From JAICIG01 sp035532215 (GTDB lineage Bacteria > Planctomycetota > Planctomycetia > Pirellulales > JAICIG01): DNA of 14,274 nucleotides. This document shows, piece after piece, positions 1 through 7,119 of this stretch. The translations under genes were made by a program, and so were the position numbers. Numbering within the stretch: position 1 is the stretch's first letter; each line of letters starts with the position of its first letter. The DNA lies in contig DATKRK010000064.1 in assembly GCA_035532215.1 (NCBI GenBank), forward strand, positions 1 through 14,274, written 5' to 3'. A model generated the notes under the pieces. It was not told the DNA's origin and did no database searches. It saw only the letters and a program-made list of their open reading frames with translations.

Positions 1-117
1 GTCGCCGACTCATCGCCGCGTTCCGTCTCCTGGCCATTCCCTAAACACCGTGAAACATCCGCCATGAAGCACCCGCCGCAAGGCGAAACAATCACCCTTG
101 ACTGGTCCAACCATATC

Positions 118-197
118 GGGAACGCCCTCCGTGGCGTTCCGTGAGGCGGGATAGACGGTGAACACCAGGTTCATGGAACGCCACGGAGGGCGTTCCC
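118..197. repeat. REP/BIME-like pair of palindromes
   Basis: Two 23-bp arms (118-140 and 175-197) are perfect reverse complements of each other, separated by 34 bp. Each arm is itself a hairpin: an 8-bp stem GGAACGCC/GGCGTTCC around a 6-nt loop (CTCCGT or ACGGAG). The motif therefore occurs as four half-sites, the layout of a BIME (two REP palindromes in opposite orientation). No transposase gene is adjacent, so mobilisation, if any, would be in trans by a RAYT/Tyr-type or other transposase. The repeat structure is read directly from the sequence; the REP assignment is inference. Confidence 0.75.
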
Positions 198-317
198 TAC
201 AGTGTCGGAGCGGTTATCCTTGACTCCCGTTCAAATGGTATCACCACCGGGCGACCGGCGGCGTCGTAAACCAGGTGCGGCTGGCCGGCTTTCGCGACTA
301 CCTGCGCCGCGGCCGGC

Positions 318-423
318 CCGATGTCCAAAGGCTTTCACGATGGCGGGTCGCGTGGTCGCGGCTCCGGCTCGGGTGAGGTCGGACGGCTCGTTCGCCTGCG
401 TCGTTCACGCCTTTGGACATCGG
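318..423. repeat. 15-bp inverted repeat, degenerate region
   Basis: CCGATGTCCAAAGGC at 318-332 recurs as its perfect reverse complement at 409-423, with 76 bp between. Both copies can be read as a PLDIG peptide, one on each strand (minus strand upstream of the stop at 197-199, plus strand from about 410), as if two copies of one gene fragment lay head to head. Neither reading frame is long or has a start signal. The rest of 1-596 shows no supportable gene, so I treat this as a decayed or rearranged non-coding stretch. Confidence 0.45.
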
Positions 424-444
424 AGCCATGCCTTTTGAAATCCC

Positions 445-488
445 GTCCGGCGAAGCCGGACAGGCCGCCACGAAGTACCGGCGGCCTG
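445..488. repeat. Two adjacent hairpins in non-coding DNA
   Basis: A 6-bp stem (GTCCGG, 445-450, with CCGGAC, 456-461) around a 5-nt loop is followed at once by a 9-bp perfect stem (CAGGCCGCC, 461-469, with GGCGGCCTG, 480-488) around a 10-nt loop. No T-run follows on either strand, so these do not look like intrinsic terminators. They are probably part of the repeat-rich intergenic DNA upstream of the DUF4303 gene. Confidence 0.5.
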
Positions 489-596
489 GACGATTCCATT
501 TTCGACTGAACCAAATGAGTCGACATCGCCCAGCCGTCGTGTTAGCCTCATGGCGTGCGATTGCGTGCTTGCTTCATTTCCTAAAGGCGGCCTGCG

Positions 597-854
597 ATGA
601 GACGCTTCGTTGTCGGAATGCTGTTGTCGCTGGGGCCGGTCATCGCGGGATGCTGCGGCGCCTCGGCGAAAATACCGGCGCCGCAGCCAGCAATCAAAGC
701 GGAGGGTCTGCGATGCCGACGATCGATTACGACTCGTTTCAAAAGCGGCTCGTGTCGGGTTTGCGGGCGGCGTGGCAAAAGGTTCGCGCGCAGCGGCCGA
801 GCGAGACGTTTTACATGTTCGGCGTGGAAACGGATTCCGACGCGACCGTCTTGA
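597..854 (+). pseudogene. Possible lipoprotein-leader remnant
   Basis: An ATG at 597 opens a frame whose first 25 or so residues look like a bacterial lipoprotein signal: basic MRR, a hydrophobic stretch, then VIAGC as a possible lipobox, followed by a Pro/Ala-rich segment. The downstream DUF4303 gene starts at 713 in another frame. Beyond residue 38 or so this frame is only a shadow of that gene and stops at 854. It may be the 5' remnant of a deleted or frameshifted lipoprotein gene, a short translated leader, or chance. A weak purine-rich stretch (GGCGG) lies upstream of the ATG. Confidence 0.25.
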
Positions 855-1291
855 CGCCGTTCTGCAACACCGAAGAGCAATTCGCCGCCGAGCACGGCAC
901 GCCCGAATATCCGATCGAGAAATGGGCGGTCGACCAGGACTCGCAGTTGTACGGGGCCGGCGCCGAGCACACCGCCGAACTGCAGCAAGAAGTCAACCAG
1001 TTCGTGATGGCCGACGGCCAGTTCGTGTTCGTGAAGCAGTCGGATCCCGGCTACGCCGAACGAAAAGCCCGGCTGATGCAGATTTTCGAGAGAGCCTTGG
1101 CCGAACTCGACGCCGAGGGCTTTTTCGGCCGCGGCGACGAGCGCCGCAAGGTCGCGCTCAGCGTGGAGATCGTCGACGCGGACGAGGACGAGTGGAACAC
1201 GATGATCGAGATCATGAAGCGGCTCAATCCGCCCGAGAGCATCGAGCCTTTGCTGCGATTGCTCGAGGCTCAAGAGGCGGAAGAGGAATAG
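713..1291 (+). CDS. DUF4303 domain-containing protein
   Basis: This 192-aa, acidic, probably cytosolic protein has the look of the DUF4303 family (typically around 170-245 aa, function not established). Seen in the sequence: an N-terminal helix (YDSFQKRLVSGLRAAW), then FYMFGVETDSDATVLTPFCN near residues 33-52 followed by TEEQF, which matches the characteristic 'phe-aromatic, D-D, P-xxNTEE' block of this family, then a KWAVD segment and helical repeats. The C-terminus is a run of Glu. The start at 713 was chosen because GGAGGG lies 6 nt upstream and homology-like sequence begins there; longer upstream in-frame sequence (to 413) is low complexity and crosses repeats. DUF4303-type proteins often occur in variable loci, but no toxin partner is visible here. 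The family call is from memory of motifs; the function is unknown. Confidence 0.75.
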   Translation: MPTIDYDSFQKRLVSGLRAAWQKVRAQRPSETFYMFGVETDSDATVLTPFCNTEEQFAAEHGTPEYPIEKWAVDQDSQLYGAGAEHTAELQQEVNQFVMADGQFVFVKQSDPGYAERKARLMQIFERALAELDAEGFFGRGDERRKVALSVEIVDADEDEWNTMIEIMKRLNPPESIEPLLRLLEAQEAEEE

Positions 1292-1461
1292 CACTGGAAG
1301 GTCGTCGCAGAACCTCGGATTTCACCGATTGCACGGATTTAGGCGAACACAATATTGTAGGCGTCGCCCATGAGAAACGCGGCGCTTTGAATCAGCTCTC
1401 GGTAGGCCGTGGCTCGTCCGGCGAGTTCCGGCGACTTTGCCTCAAAGTATCAGGGGGTACA

Positions 1462-1842
1462 GTGGGCCTTATCGACTCCGTACTGGCAGCGCTGTTTCCT
1501 AGCCGCCGTGAGCTACAAGAGAAAAGGCGCCGGATTCGCGCGGAGGTCGATTCTCTGTTAGCGCGAGGGCTGGTGGAGAAAACGTTGCTTTTACCGGCCG
1601 GGTTTGGCGGCCCCCCCGACGACCCCCGCAATATCACGTACCTGCCGCCCGAGGCGGCGGCGCAAAAACGCGAGTTCGATCACCGCGTACGAGAGAAAAT
1701 CGAATGCGGCGAGGAACTCGACTATCGGGTTACGCCTGAATATGACTTCGAGAGCTTCGTGCCTACAAGGTTGCGCCTCGAAGCGACGGGCGGAGCTGAG
1801 CCCATGCGGGAAGTGCTCGACATCGGCCCGCCGCCGCGATAG
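1462..1842 (+). CDS. Hypothetical protein, 126 aa
   Basis: I do not recognise this gene. A GTG start at 1462 is preceded by AGGGGG (1452-1457, 4-nt spacing), the best ribosome site in the area. The product begins with a hydrophobic helix-like stretch (LIDSVLAALFPS), then a strongly charged helix (RRELQEKRRRIRAEVDSLL) that could form a short coiled coil, then a polar C-terminal half with a PEYDFESF segment and a Pro/Arg-rich tail. There are no signal peptide, Cys pairs or catalytic motifs. The same frame is open upstream to 610, but that part is antisense or shadow sequence of the DUF4303 gene and low in coding character. It lies 170 bp after the DUF4303 gene in the same direction and could be co-transcribed with it. 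Confidence 0.5.
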   Translation: MGLIDSVLAALFPSRRELQEKRRRIRAEVDSLLARGLVEKTLLLPAGFGGPPDDPRNITYLPPEAAAQKREFDHRVREKIECGEELDYRVTPEYDFESFVPTRLRLEATGGAEPMREVLDIGPPPR

Positions 1843-1871
1843 CTGCCTCGAAACAGTGCAAAGCCGCTGGG

Positions 1872-2030
1872 GCTAGTGTTCTGTCAGCCACGATTTGATG
1901 AATGCTAGCGGCCAGGGTGGCTGGTGGCAGAGGCTGGGCGATGCCCCAGCGAACTGGGCCTTCGCCTAGGCTCAGACCCAGCCACCCATCACTTGAACAT
2001 ACATCAATCGGCGGCTGACAGAGCACTAGC
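1872..2030. mobile_element. MITE-like element with 29-bp imperfect TIRs
   Basis: Imperfect terminal inverted repeats (1872-1900 and 2002-2030, 24 of 29 positions pairing; both ends begin GCTAGTG and share CTCTGTCAGCC or one-base variants) bound a 159-bp element with no coding capacity. Nested inside is a second perfect 10-bp inverted repeat, GGGTGGCTGG (1915-1924) with CCAGCCACCC (1978-1987), and a palindrome GCCTAGGC (1966-1973), so the whole can fold into one long branched hairpin. It fills the space between the convergent genes ending at 1842 and 2047. A target-site duplication is not clear; the palindromic CTAG at each tip could be part of it. The MITE call is by structure only. Confidence 0.6.
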
Positions 2031-2046
2031 GCCCAGCCTACATGCT

Positions 2047-3342
2047 TCACATCTCCAACAGCATCCGCGAGGGCTCTTCGACCAACTCCTTGATGTGCCG
2101 CAAGAAAAGTACGGCTTCGCGGCCGTCGACGATGCGGTGGTCGTAGGTCAAGGCGAGATACATCATCGGGCGGATCACGACTTGCCCTTCGCGCGCCACG
2201 GGCCGCTCCTGGATGGCGTGCATGCCTAAGATGCCGCTTTGCGGCGGATTGACGATCGGCGTCGACAACAGCGAGCCGTAAATGCCGCCGTTGGAGATGG
2301 TGAACGTGCCGCCCTGCAACTCTTCGATCGCGATCTTGTTGTCGCGGGCGCGGCGGCCGAAATCTTCGATCGCCAGTTCGATTTCGGCGAAGCTCATCCG
2401 GTCGGCGCCGCGCAGCACCGGCACGACCAGCCCCTTGCCGCCGCCGATGGCGATGCCGATGTCGAAGTAATTGTGATAGACGGTGTCCGTGCCGCGGATT
2501 TCGGCGTTGATCTGCGGCGTCTGCTTGAGCGACTCGATGACCGCCTTGACGAAGAACGACATGAAGCCCAGCTTCACGCCGTGCTTTTGCTGGAAGCTGT
2601 CCTTGTGCTGCTGCCGCAGCGCGATCACGGCCGACAGGTCGACTTCGTTGAAGGTGGTCAACAGCGCGGCCGCGTGCTGCGCTTCGACCAGCCGTTCGGC
2701 CACGCGGCGCCGCAAGGGGCTCATCGGCACGATTTCTTCGTCGGCGCCGGACGTCGGCAATTGCACGCGGGCGGGCAGGTCGATCCGCGCGGGCGCAACG
2801 GCTTTGGCCGGCGCGACCGTACGCGCCGCGTGCCGCTCGACGTCTTCCTTGAGCAGCCGGCCGCCGGGGCCGGTGGCTTCGACTTGGCTTGCGTCCAGCC
2901 CGCGTTCGGCCAACACGCGCTCGGCTGCGGGCATCACGCGAGTTTCGCCTTTGGGAGCAGCGGGCGGCGAGGCGGCCTTGGATCCTTCTCCTTTGGGGAG
3001 ACCAGAGGGCGAGGGAGTAGCTAATCGCGATTCCCCCTCACCCCGGCCCTCTCCCGGAGGGAGAGGGAGTGTTGGAGAGCCTGCTCCCGGAGGAAGAGGG
3101 AGCGAGGACGCTTCAAGGTAGCCGATCACCTCGCCGACGGCGGCCGTCTCGCCTTGCTTCTTGAGCACCTTCGTGACTTTGCCGGCCTGCGGCGCCGGAA
3201 GTTCGACGGTGGCCTTGTCCGACTCGATCTCGACCAGCGGTTGATCCTTGTCGGCCCACTCGCCTTCGGCTTTCAGCCACTGGCCGATTTGCACTTCCGT
3301 GATCGATTCGCCGACGGTCGGGACTTTCAATTCGATGGGCAT
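2047..3342 (-). CDS. sucB: Dihydrolipoyllysine-residue succinyltransferase, E2 of 2-oxoglutarate dehydrogenase
   Basis: The 431-aa protein transfers the succinyl group from the lipoyl arm to CoA in the TCA cycle and forms the E2 core of the OGDH complex. Domains: lipoyl domain, residues 1-77, with the lipoyl lysine K43 in EIESDKATVELPAP; a long Pro/Gly linker, about 79-130; peripheral subunit-binding domain, about 134-172 (VMPAAERVLAERGLD ... GPGGRLLKEDV); a second Ala/Pro linker; catalytic acyltransferase domain, about 205-431, with DHRIVDG holding the catalytic H402 and D406. It is slightly longer than typical SucB (about 400 aa), because the first linker contains translated repeat DNA (2984-3103). 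The gene follows sucA by 114 bp on the same strand. No Shine-Dalgarno is visible: the leader just before the ATG is an unstructured CAAACAACAAACAAACAC, which may serve as a ribosome-loading site. lpd is not nearby. Confidence 0.96.
   Translation of the reverse strand: MPIELKVPTVGESITEVQIGQWLKAEGEWADKDQPLVEIESDKATVELPAPQAGKVTKVLKKQGETAAVGEVIGYLEASSLPLPPGAGSPTLPLPPGEGRGEGESRLATPSPSGLPKGEGSKAASPPAAPKGETRVMPAAERVLAERGLDASQVEATGPGGRLLKEDVERHAARTVAPAKAVAPARIDLPARVQLPTSGADEEIVPMSPLRRRVAERLVEAQHAAALLTTFNEVDLSAVIALRQQHKDSFQQKHGVKLGFMSFFVKAVIESLKQTPQINAEIRGTDTVYHNYFDIGIAIGGGKGLVVPVLRGADRMSFAEIELAIEDFGRRARDNKIAIEELQGGTFTISNGGIYGSLLSTPIVNPPQSGILGMHAIQERPVAREGQVVIRPMMYLALTYDHRIVDGREAVLFLRHIKELVEEPSRMLLEM
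2984..3103. repeat. Palindromic repeat cluster inside sucB linker
   Basis: Three related C/T-then-G/A palindromes lie in tandem: 2984-3016 (TCTCC-TTT-GG-GGAGA core), 3033-3068 (CCCTCTCCC, 3047-3055, pairing perfectly with GGGAGAGGG, 3059-3067, around a 3-nt loop) and 3083-3103 (GCTCCC with GGGAGC). The motif CCCTCACCCCGGCCCTCTCC is of a kind I know as a dispersed intergenic repeat in planctomycete and some other high-GC genomes. Here it is read through in frame and encodes the linker residues 80-120 (LPLPPGEGRGEG and variants) between the lipoyl and subunit-binding domains. An insertion is the simplest explanation; comparison with other SucB proteins would prove it. Confidence 0.7.
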
Positions 3343-3364
3343 GTGTTTGTTTGTTGTTTGAGTC

Positions 3365-3446
3365 TTTCAGTGTTCGATATTTATTTTCCGTGTTCAGGGC
3401 GTAGGGGATAGGCGTCTGGTTTAAGGCATCGGATTGAACACTGAAA
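3365..3446. repeat. 11-bp inverted repeat in sucA-sucB spacer
   Basis: TTTCAGTGTTC at 3365-3375 is perfectly repeated in inverse orientation as GAACACTGAAA at 3436-3446, with a 60-nt loop, filling most of the 114-nt spacer between sucA and sucB. In the transcript it would form a stem between the two cistrons. It could set the relative expression or stability of the sucA and sucB parts of the message. No T-run follows, so a terminator is unlikely. The stem is seen; the role is inference. Confidence 0.5.
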
Positions 3447-3456
3447 ACCGAACGCC

Positions 3457-6363
3457 CTACTCGCCAAACGCTCGCGCCATGAGCGCCTGCTGCTCCAGCC
3501 GGTGGCTGCTGGCCGAACCGGTGGCGGGGCTGGTGGCGGCGGGTCGGTAGACGCCGGAAAACGGAAACCGGCCGAACAGCCGTTCGCCGAAACGCACGCG
3601 CAGGTAGCGCCAGGCGCCCATGTTTTCCGGCTCTTCCTGCACCCAAACCAGCGGCGTGCCGTCGGCATAGGAACCGAGCGCCGAGAGCAATGTCTCGTCG
3701 TGCAGCGGGTAAAGCTGCTCCAGGCGCAGCAAGGCGAACTTGCCGCGCTCGAGCTTTTCGCGATGTTGGGCCAGCTCGTAGTAGATCTTGCCCGCGCAGA
3801 GCAGGATGCGGTCGACGTTCGGCCCTTGCGCGGTAGAAGCGGCATCCTGGCCGCTTTGCCAACGCGGCAGGGATGCCGCGTCTACGTCGGCGTCGGGAAT
3901 CAGCCGCTGGAAATGGCCTTTGGCGCACTCGTCGAGCGTCGACACGGCCGCGGGATGCCGCAGCAGGCTCTTGGGCGTCATTATTACTAGCGGTTTGCGC
4001 CAGCAGCGTTTCACCTGCCGGCGGAGGCAATGGAAATACTGCGCCGGCGTGGTGACGTTCACGATCTGCATGTTGTCCTGCGCGGCGAGCGTCAGGAAGC
4101 GTTCGAGCCGGGCGTGCGAATGTTCGGGACCCATTCCTTCGAAACCGTGCGGCAACAACAGCACGATCCCGCTCAGGCGCCGCCATTTGTCTTCGGCCGA
4201 GGCGATGAATTGATCGATGATGACCTGTGCCGCATTGCAGAAATCGCCGAACTGGGCCTCCCACATCACCAGCCCGTCGGGGCAATCGAGACTGTATCCG
4301 TACTCAAAGCCCAGCACGCCGGTTTCCGAGAGCGGACTGTTGTAGACGTAAAACGGCGCCTGGTCGGGCGCCAGATTCGCCAACGGCACGTAGGTGCGGC
4401 CGGTTTCGTAGTCGTGCAACACCGCGTGCCGCTGGCTGAACGTGCCGCGGGCGCTGTCCTGGCCGCTCAGCCGCACCGGCGTGCCTTCGGTCACGAGGCT
4501 GGCGAAAGCCAGCGCCTCGGCCGCCGCCCAATCGAGCGGCCGCTCGCCGCGGGCCATCTCGGCCCGAGCGTGTATCAAGCGTTCGATCTTGGGATGGGGA
4601 TGAAAGTCGGCGGGCAGCCGCGTCTGGGCTTCGAGCAGCGCCTCGAGCCGCTTGCGGCTGGCGCCGGTTTGGAACTCCATCAGCGCGCCCATCGGATCGC
4701 GTTCGGCGGCGCCGAGCTCCGCCAGCGACTCGGGGCCGCCGTAATAGCCGCTCCAGACGCGCGGCGGCGCCGGGTTCTTGAGCACGTAGTCCTTGCTGCG
4801 GGCGACCGACAGCTCCTGTTCCAACTGTTCGCGGCGGACGGCGACGATCTTGTCGGCTTCCTCGCGGGTCACGCCGCCCAGCTTGAGCAAGTGCTCGAGG
4901 TAGCCTTCGTGGACGCTCTTGCGGCCGTCGATCGCCTTGTACAGCAGGGGCTGAGTGAACGACGGTTCGTCGCCCTCGTTATGACCGCGACGGCGGTAGC
5001 AATACATGTCGATCACCACGTCGCGCTGAAAGGCCCGGCGAAAATCCAGCGCCAGTCGCACGACCAGGGCCACGGCCTCGGGGTCTTCGCCGTTGACGTG
5101 AAAGATGGGGATTTGCAGCATCTTGGCTACGTCGGTGGCGTAGACGCTCGAATGCGCCTCTTCGGGCGTGGCCGTAAAGCCGATCTGGTTGTTGACGACC
5201 ACGTGAATCGTGCCGCCGGTGGCGTAGCCCGCAAGCTGGCTGAGCATCAGCGTTTCTTGCACGACGCCTTCGCCGGCGAAGGCTGCGTCGCCGTGAATCA
5301 ACAGCACCATGCCGCGCACGCGGTCGAGGTCGCCAACGCGGTCCTGCTTGGCCCGCATGCGGCCCAGAGCCACCGGGTTGACGAATTCCAGGTGGCTCGG
5401 GTTGAAGCACAGCGAGATGTGAACCACGTGCCCGGCCACGGTTTTCCAATCGGTGCTGTAGCCCAGGTGATATTTGACGTCGCCGTGGCCCATGTGCAGT
5501 TCGGGATCGACGTCTTCGAACTCGCGGAAAATCTCCTGCGGCGTCTTGCCCAGGATGTTCGAGAGCACGTTCAACCGCCCGCGGTGGGCCATGCCCAGCA
5601 CGATCTCGTCGACGCCCTGGTCGCCGGCCTTTTCAATCGCCAGGTCCAATAGCGGAATCAGACTTTCGGCCCCTTCGAGCGAAAAGCTCTTGGCGCCGAT
5701 GAATTTCTTTTGAATGAACTCTTCGAAGATCGTGGCGCCCGTCAGCCGCGTCAGAATCCGCAGTTGCTCTTGCCGGCTGAGTTGCATGCGGTTCTGCGTC
5801 GACTCCATGCGGTCTTGCAGCCAGCGGCGGACGCTCAGATCGTCGATGTGCATGAATTGCACGCCGATCGAGCGGCAATAGGTGTTGCGCAGATGTTCGA
5901 CGATGCCGCCCAGCGAGAGCGTGCCGCCGCCGGGGATCGTATCGATCGAGAACGGCCGCTCGAGATCGGCCTCGGTGAAGCGGTAAAACTCCAGATCGAG
6001 TTCGGGCTGGTGCGGGCGGGGCAGGCCGAGCGGGTTGATCTGCGCCGCCATGTGGCCGCGCACGCGATAGGCGCGGATCAACTGGTCGACTCGGTCTTGC
6101 AACGCCGCGGCATGCGAAACTTCGGCGGCCATCGCCGCGCGGAAGCCATTGCCGCCTGTGCGGCCGCGCGGATTGAAGATGCTGGCGCCGCGAAACGAAG
6201 GGCCCGGCTTCCAGGCTTTCGGCGCCTGCTCATCGCCGGCAAGCTGCTCGAAATACGTTCGCCAGTGCGGCTCGACGGAGGAGGGATCTTGGAGAAAGTC
6301 CGCGTACAGACCTTCCACGAAGGCCAGGCTCAGGCTGTTGGGCGAAGAGGTTGTGCGACTCAT
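3457..6363 (-). CDS. sucA: 2-oxoglutarate dehydrogenase E1 component
   Basis: The 968-aa thiamine-diphosphate enzyme decarboxylates 2-oxoglutarate and reductively succinylates the lipoyl arm of SucB. Seen: N-terminal E2-binding type segment LSLAFVEGLYADFLQDPSSV (residues 10-29); HRGRLNVLSNILGK from 260; HIHSLCFNPSHLEFV-like block near 315-328; GDAAFAGEG (358-366) and VVNNQIGFT (390-397) forming the ThDP/Mg site; RRRGHNEGDEP (457-467); and the C-terminal transketolase domains with SHARLERFL and EQLYPLH. Length is a little above the about 930-950 aa usual for the family. Part of the excess is a repeat-derived insert at residues 827-844 (see 3833-3885). The start ATG has no strong Shine-Dalgarno (only AAGAAAC). 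sucB follows on the same strand, consistent with a sucAB operon. Confidence 0.97.
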   Translation of the reverse strand: MSRTTSSPNSLSLAFVEGLYADFLQDPSSVEPHWRTYFEQLAGDEQAPKAWKPGPSFRGASIFNPRGRTGGNGFRAAMAAEVSHAAALQDRVDQLIRAYRVRGHMAAQINPLGLPRPHQPELDLEFYRFTEADLERPFSIDTIPGGGTLSLGGIVEHLRNTYCRSIGVQFMHIDDLSVRRWLQDRMESTQNRMQLSRQEQLRILTRLTGATIFEEFIQKKFIGAKSFSLEGAESLIPLLDLAIEKAGDQGVDEIVLGMAHRGRLNVLSNILGKTPQEIFREFEDVDPELHMGHGDVKYHLGYSTDWKTVAGHVVHISLCFNPSHLEFVNPVALGRMRAKQDRVGDLDRVRGMVLLIHGDAAFAGEGVVQETLMLSQLAGYATGGTIHVVVNNQIGFTATPEEAHSSVYATDVAKMLQIPIFHVNGEDPEAVALVVRLALDFRRAFQRDVVIDMYCYRRRGHNEGDEPSFTQPLLYKAIDGRKSVHEGYLEHLLKLGGVTREEADKIVAVRREQLEQELSVARSKDYVLKNPAPPRVWSGYYGGPESLAELGAAERDPMGALMEFQTGASRKRLEALLEAQTRLPADFHPHPKIERLIHARAEMARGERPLDWAAAEALAFASLVTEGTPVRLSGQDSARGTFSQRHAVLHDYETGRTYVPLANLAPDQAPFYVYNSPLSETGVLGFEYGYSLDCPDGLVMWEAQFGDFCNAAQVIIDQFIASAEDKWRRLSGIVLLLPHGFEGMGPEHSHARLERFLTLAAQDNMQIVNVTTPAQYFHCLRRQVKRCWRKPLVIMTPKSLLRHPAAVSTLDECAKGHFQRLIPDADVDAASLPRWQSGQDAASTAQGPNVDRILLCAGKIYYELAQHREKLERGKFALLRLEQLYPLHDETLLSALGSYADGTPLVWVQEEPENMGAWRYLRVRFGERLFGRFPFSGVYRPAATSPATGSASSHRLEQQALMARAFGE
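3833..3885. repeat. Palindromic repeat inserted in frame in sucA
   Basis: A 22-nt arm at 3833-3854 (GTAGAAGCGGCATCC...) pairs with 3864-3885 (...GGATGCCGCGTCTAC) at 19 of 22 positions, with a 9-nt loop. The GTAGA(A/C)GCGGCATCC motif is of a type I associate with dispersed intergenic repeats in planctomycete genomes. Here it lies inside sucA and is translated as DAASLPRWQSGQDAAST, residues about 827-844, just before the VDRILLCAGKIYYEL strand. From memory of E. coli SucA, the stretch between the preceding block and the C(S/A)GK(V/I)YY motif is about 17 residues shorter, which matches the size of the element. The frame is kept. Confidence 0.7.
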
Positions 6364-6559
6364 CGTAGTTTCTTAAGCAAAGCGAGACGAGCCGTCCGCC
6401 GCCGGCCGGGCGAGAACGCGTTCGGCCGAAGCGGCCAAAACGTTCCGTTGAGGTTTCCCCAAGATAGAAAACGAATCGACTTTCGGACAGGCCCGTTAAG
6501 CGGGGCAATTCGAACTGCAAGAATTCTGGCCAGCAAGATTTATACCCATCACGCCGCCT

Positions 6560-7045
6560 TCAGTCGCCGAGGAGCAGCTTCGAATCGTACTGGTCTTCGT
6601 AAAAGCGGCGATGGGCCGTGTGCGAGGTGTGACGCCTGGCGCCGAACCAGCCCCAAGGATAGGCCGGGACCGGCTCGACGCGCTGCTGCCAGAAGATCTT
6701 CTGCGTCTGGGCAGGGCTGAGGGCCTGCTTCAAGTGCTCGCCTTTGCGAGGAGCGTAGAGCGGCGCGCCGACCGCGGGGGCGACGATTTCGCCCGCCGTC
6801 GGCGGGCATGACGATGGATTTTGCGCAGTGGCCGGAAGGGGGGCGGGCGCCATCGCTGCGGGCAGAATGAACGCCGCAACGGCGGGCGCCGGATCGACGA
6901 CCACGAAGTGCCGTACTGTGGGGGCGTAGACCGTGGTCGGTCCCGAGGGCTTGGGCTTCCAGTGCGGCAGCGCGAAGGCGGCGTCGCCCAGGCAGCCCAG
7001 CGCTAGCAGACCCAAAACGCAGGTCCATCGTCGCTGTGATTGCAT
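6560..7045 (-). CDS. Small exported protein with YPWGWFGA motif
   Basis: This 161-aa protein of unknown function has an N-terminal signal peptide (MQSQRRWTCVLGLLALGCLG then AAFALP, cleavage probably after ALA/AFA near residue 25), a Pro/Ala-rich middle, and a C-terminal segment YPWGWFGARR followed by His/Arg/Tyr-rich TAHRRFYEDQY. The aromatic 'YPxGWFGA' ending followed by an aromatic/His tail is, to my knowledge, a recurrent feature of small secreted planctomycete proteins. AAGGA lies 10 nt before the ATG. The alternative overlapping frame (6549-7028) is Arg-rich and lacks any signal, so it is rejected. The gene follows the Gly/Tyr-rich gene by 74 bp and may share its transcript. Confidence 0.7.
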   Translation of the reverse strand: MQSQRRWTCVLGLLALGCLGDAAFALPHWKPKPSGPTTVYAPTVRHFVVVDPAPAVAAFILPAAMAPAPLPATAQNPSSCPPTAGEIVAPAVGAPLYAPRKGEHLKQALSPAQTQKIFWQQRVEPVPAYPWGWFGARRHTSHTAHRRFYEDQYDSKLLLGD

Positions 7046-7119
7046 CTCACGAATTCCTTCCGAGCTATCGAGCGAGGCGAAAGGGGGCCATCCCTCGTTA
7101 TCGGAAAGCGGCGGCGGCG

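Noticed and set aside
197..337. Minus-strand open stretch ending HLVYDAAGRPVVIPFERES
   Set aside because: Looks faintly like a YD-repeat or antitoxin-type peptide, but it is only 44 codons between stops, with no start signal; probably a fragment in decayed DNA.
581..1294. 237-codon minus-strand frame over the DUF4303 gene
   Set aside because: Antisense shadow; the plus-strand frame carries the family-like motif and a good ribosome site.
1316..1341. Short A/T-containing direct repeat (GGATTT, CCGATT, CGGATTT)
   Set aside because: Resembles a dispersed intergenic motif, but the units are only 6-7 bp and could be chance.
1763..2050. 95-codon minus-strand frame across the MITE-like element
   Set aside because: Its codons are mostly the inverted-repeat DNA itself; no ribosome site, and such frames are a common false gene call over repeats.
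4030..5652. 540-codon open frame antisense to sucA
   Set aside because: Runs opposite to a full-length, motif-rich sucA; its His/Gln/Arg/Val-rich product with no known motif is the usual antisense shadow of high-GC genes.
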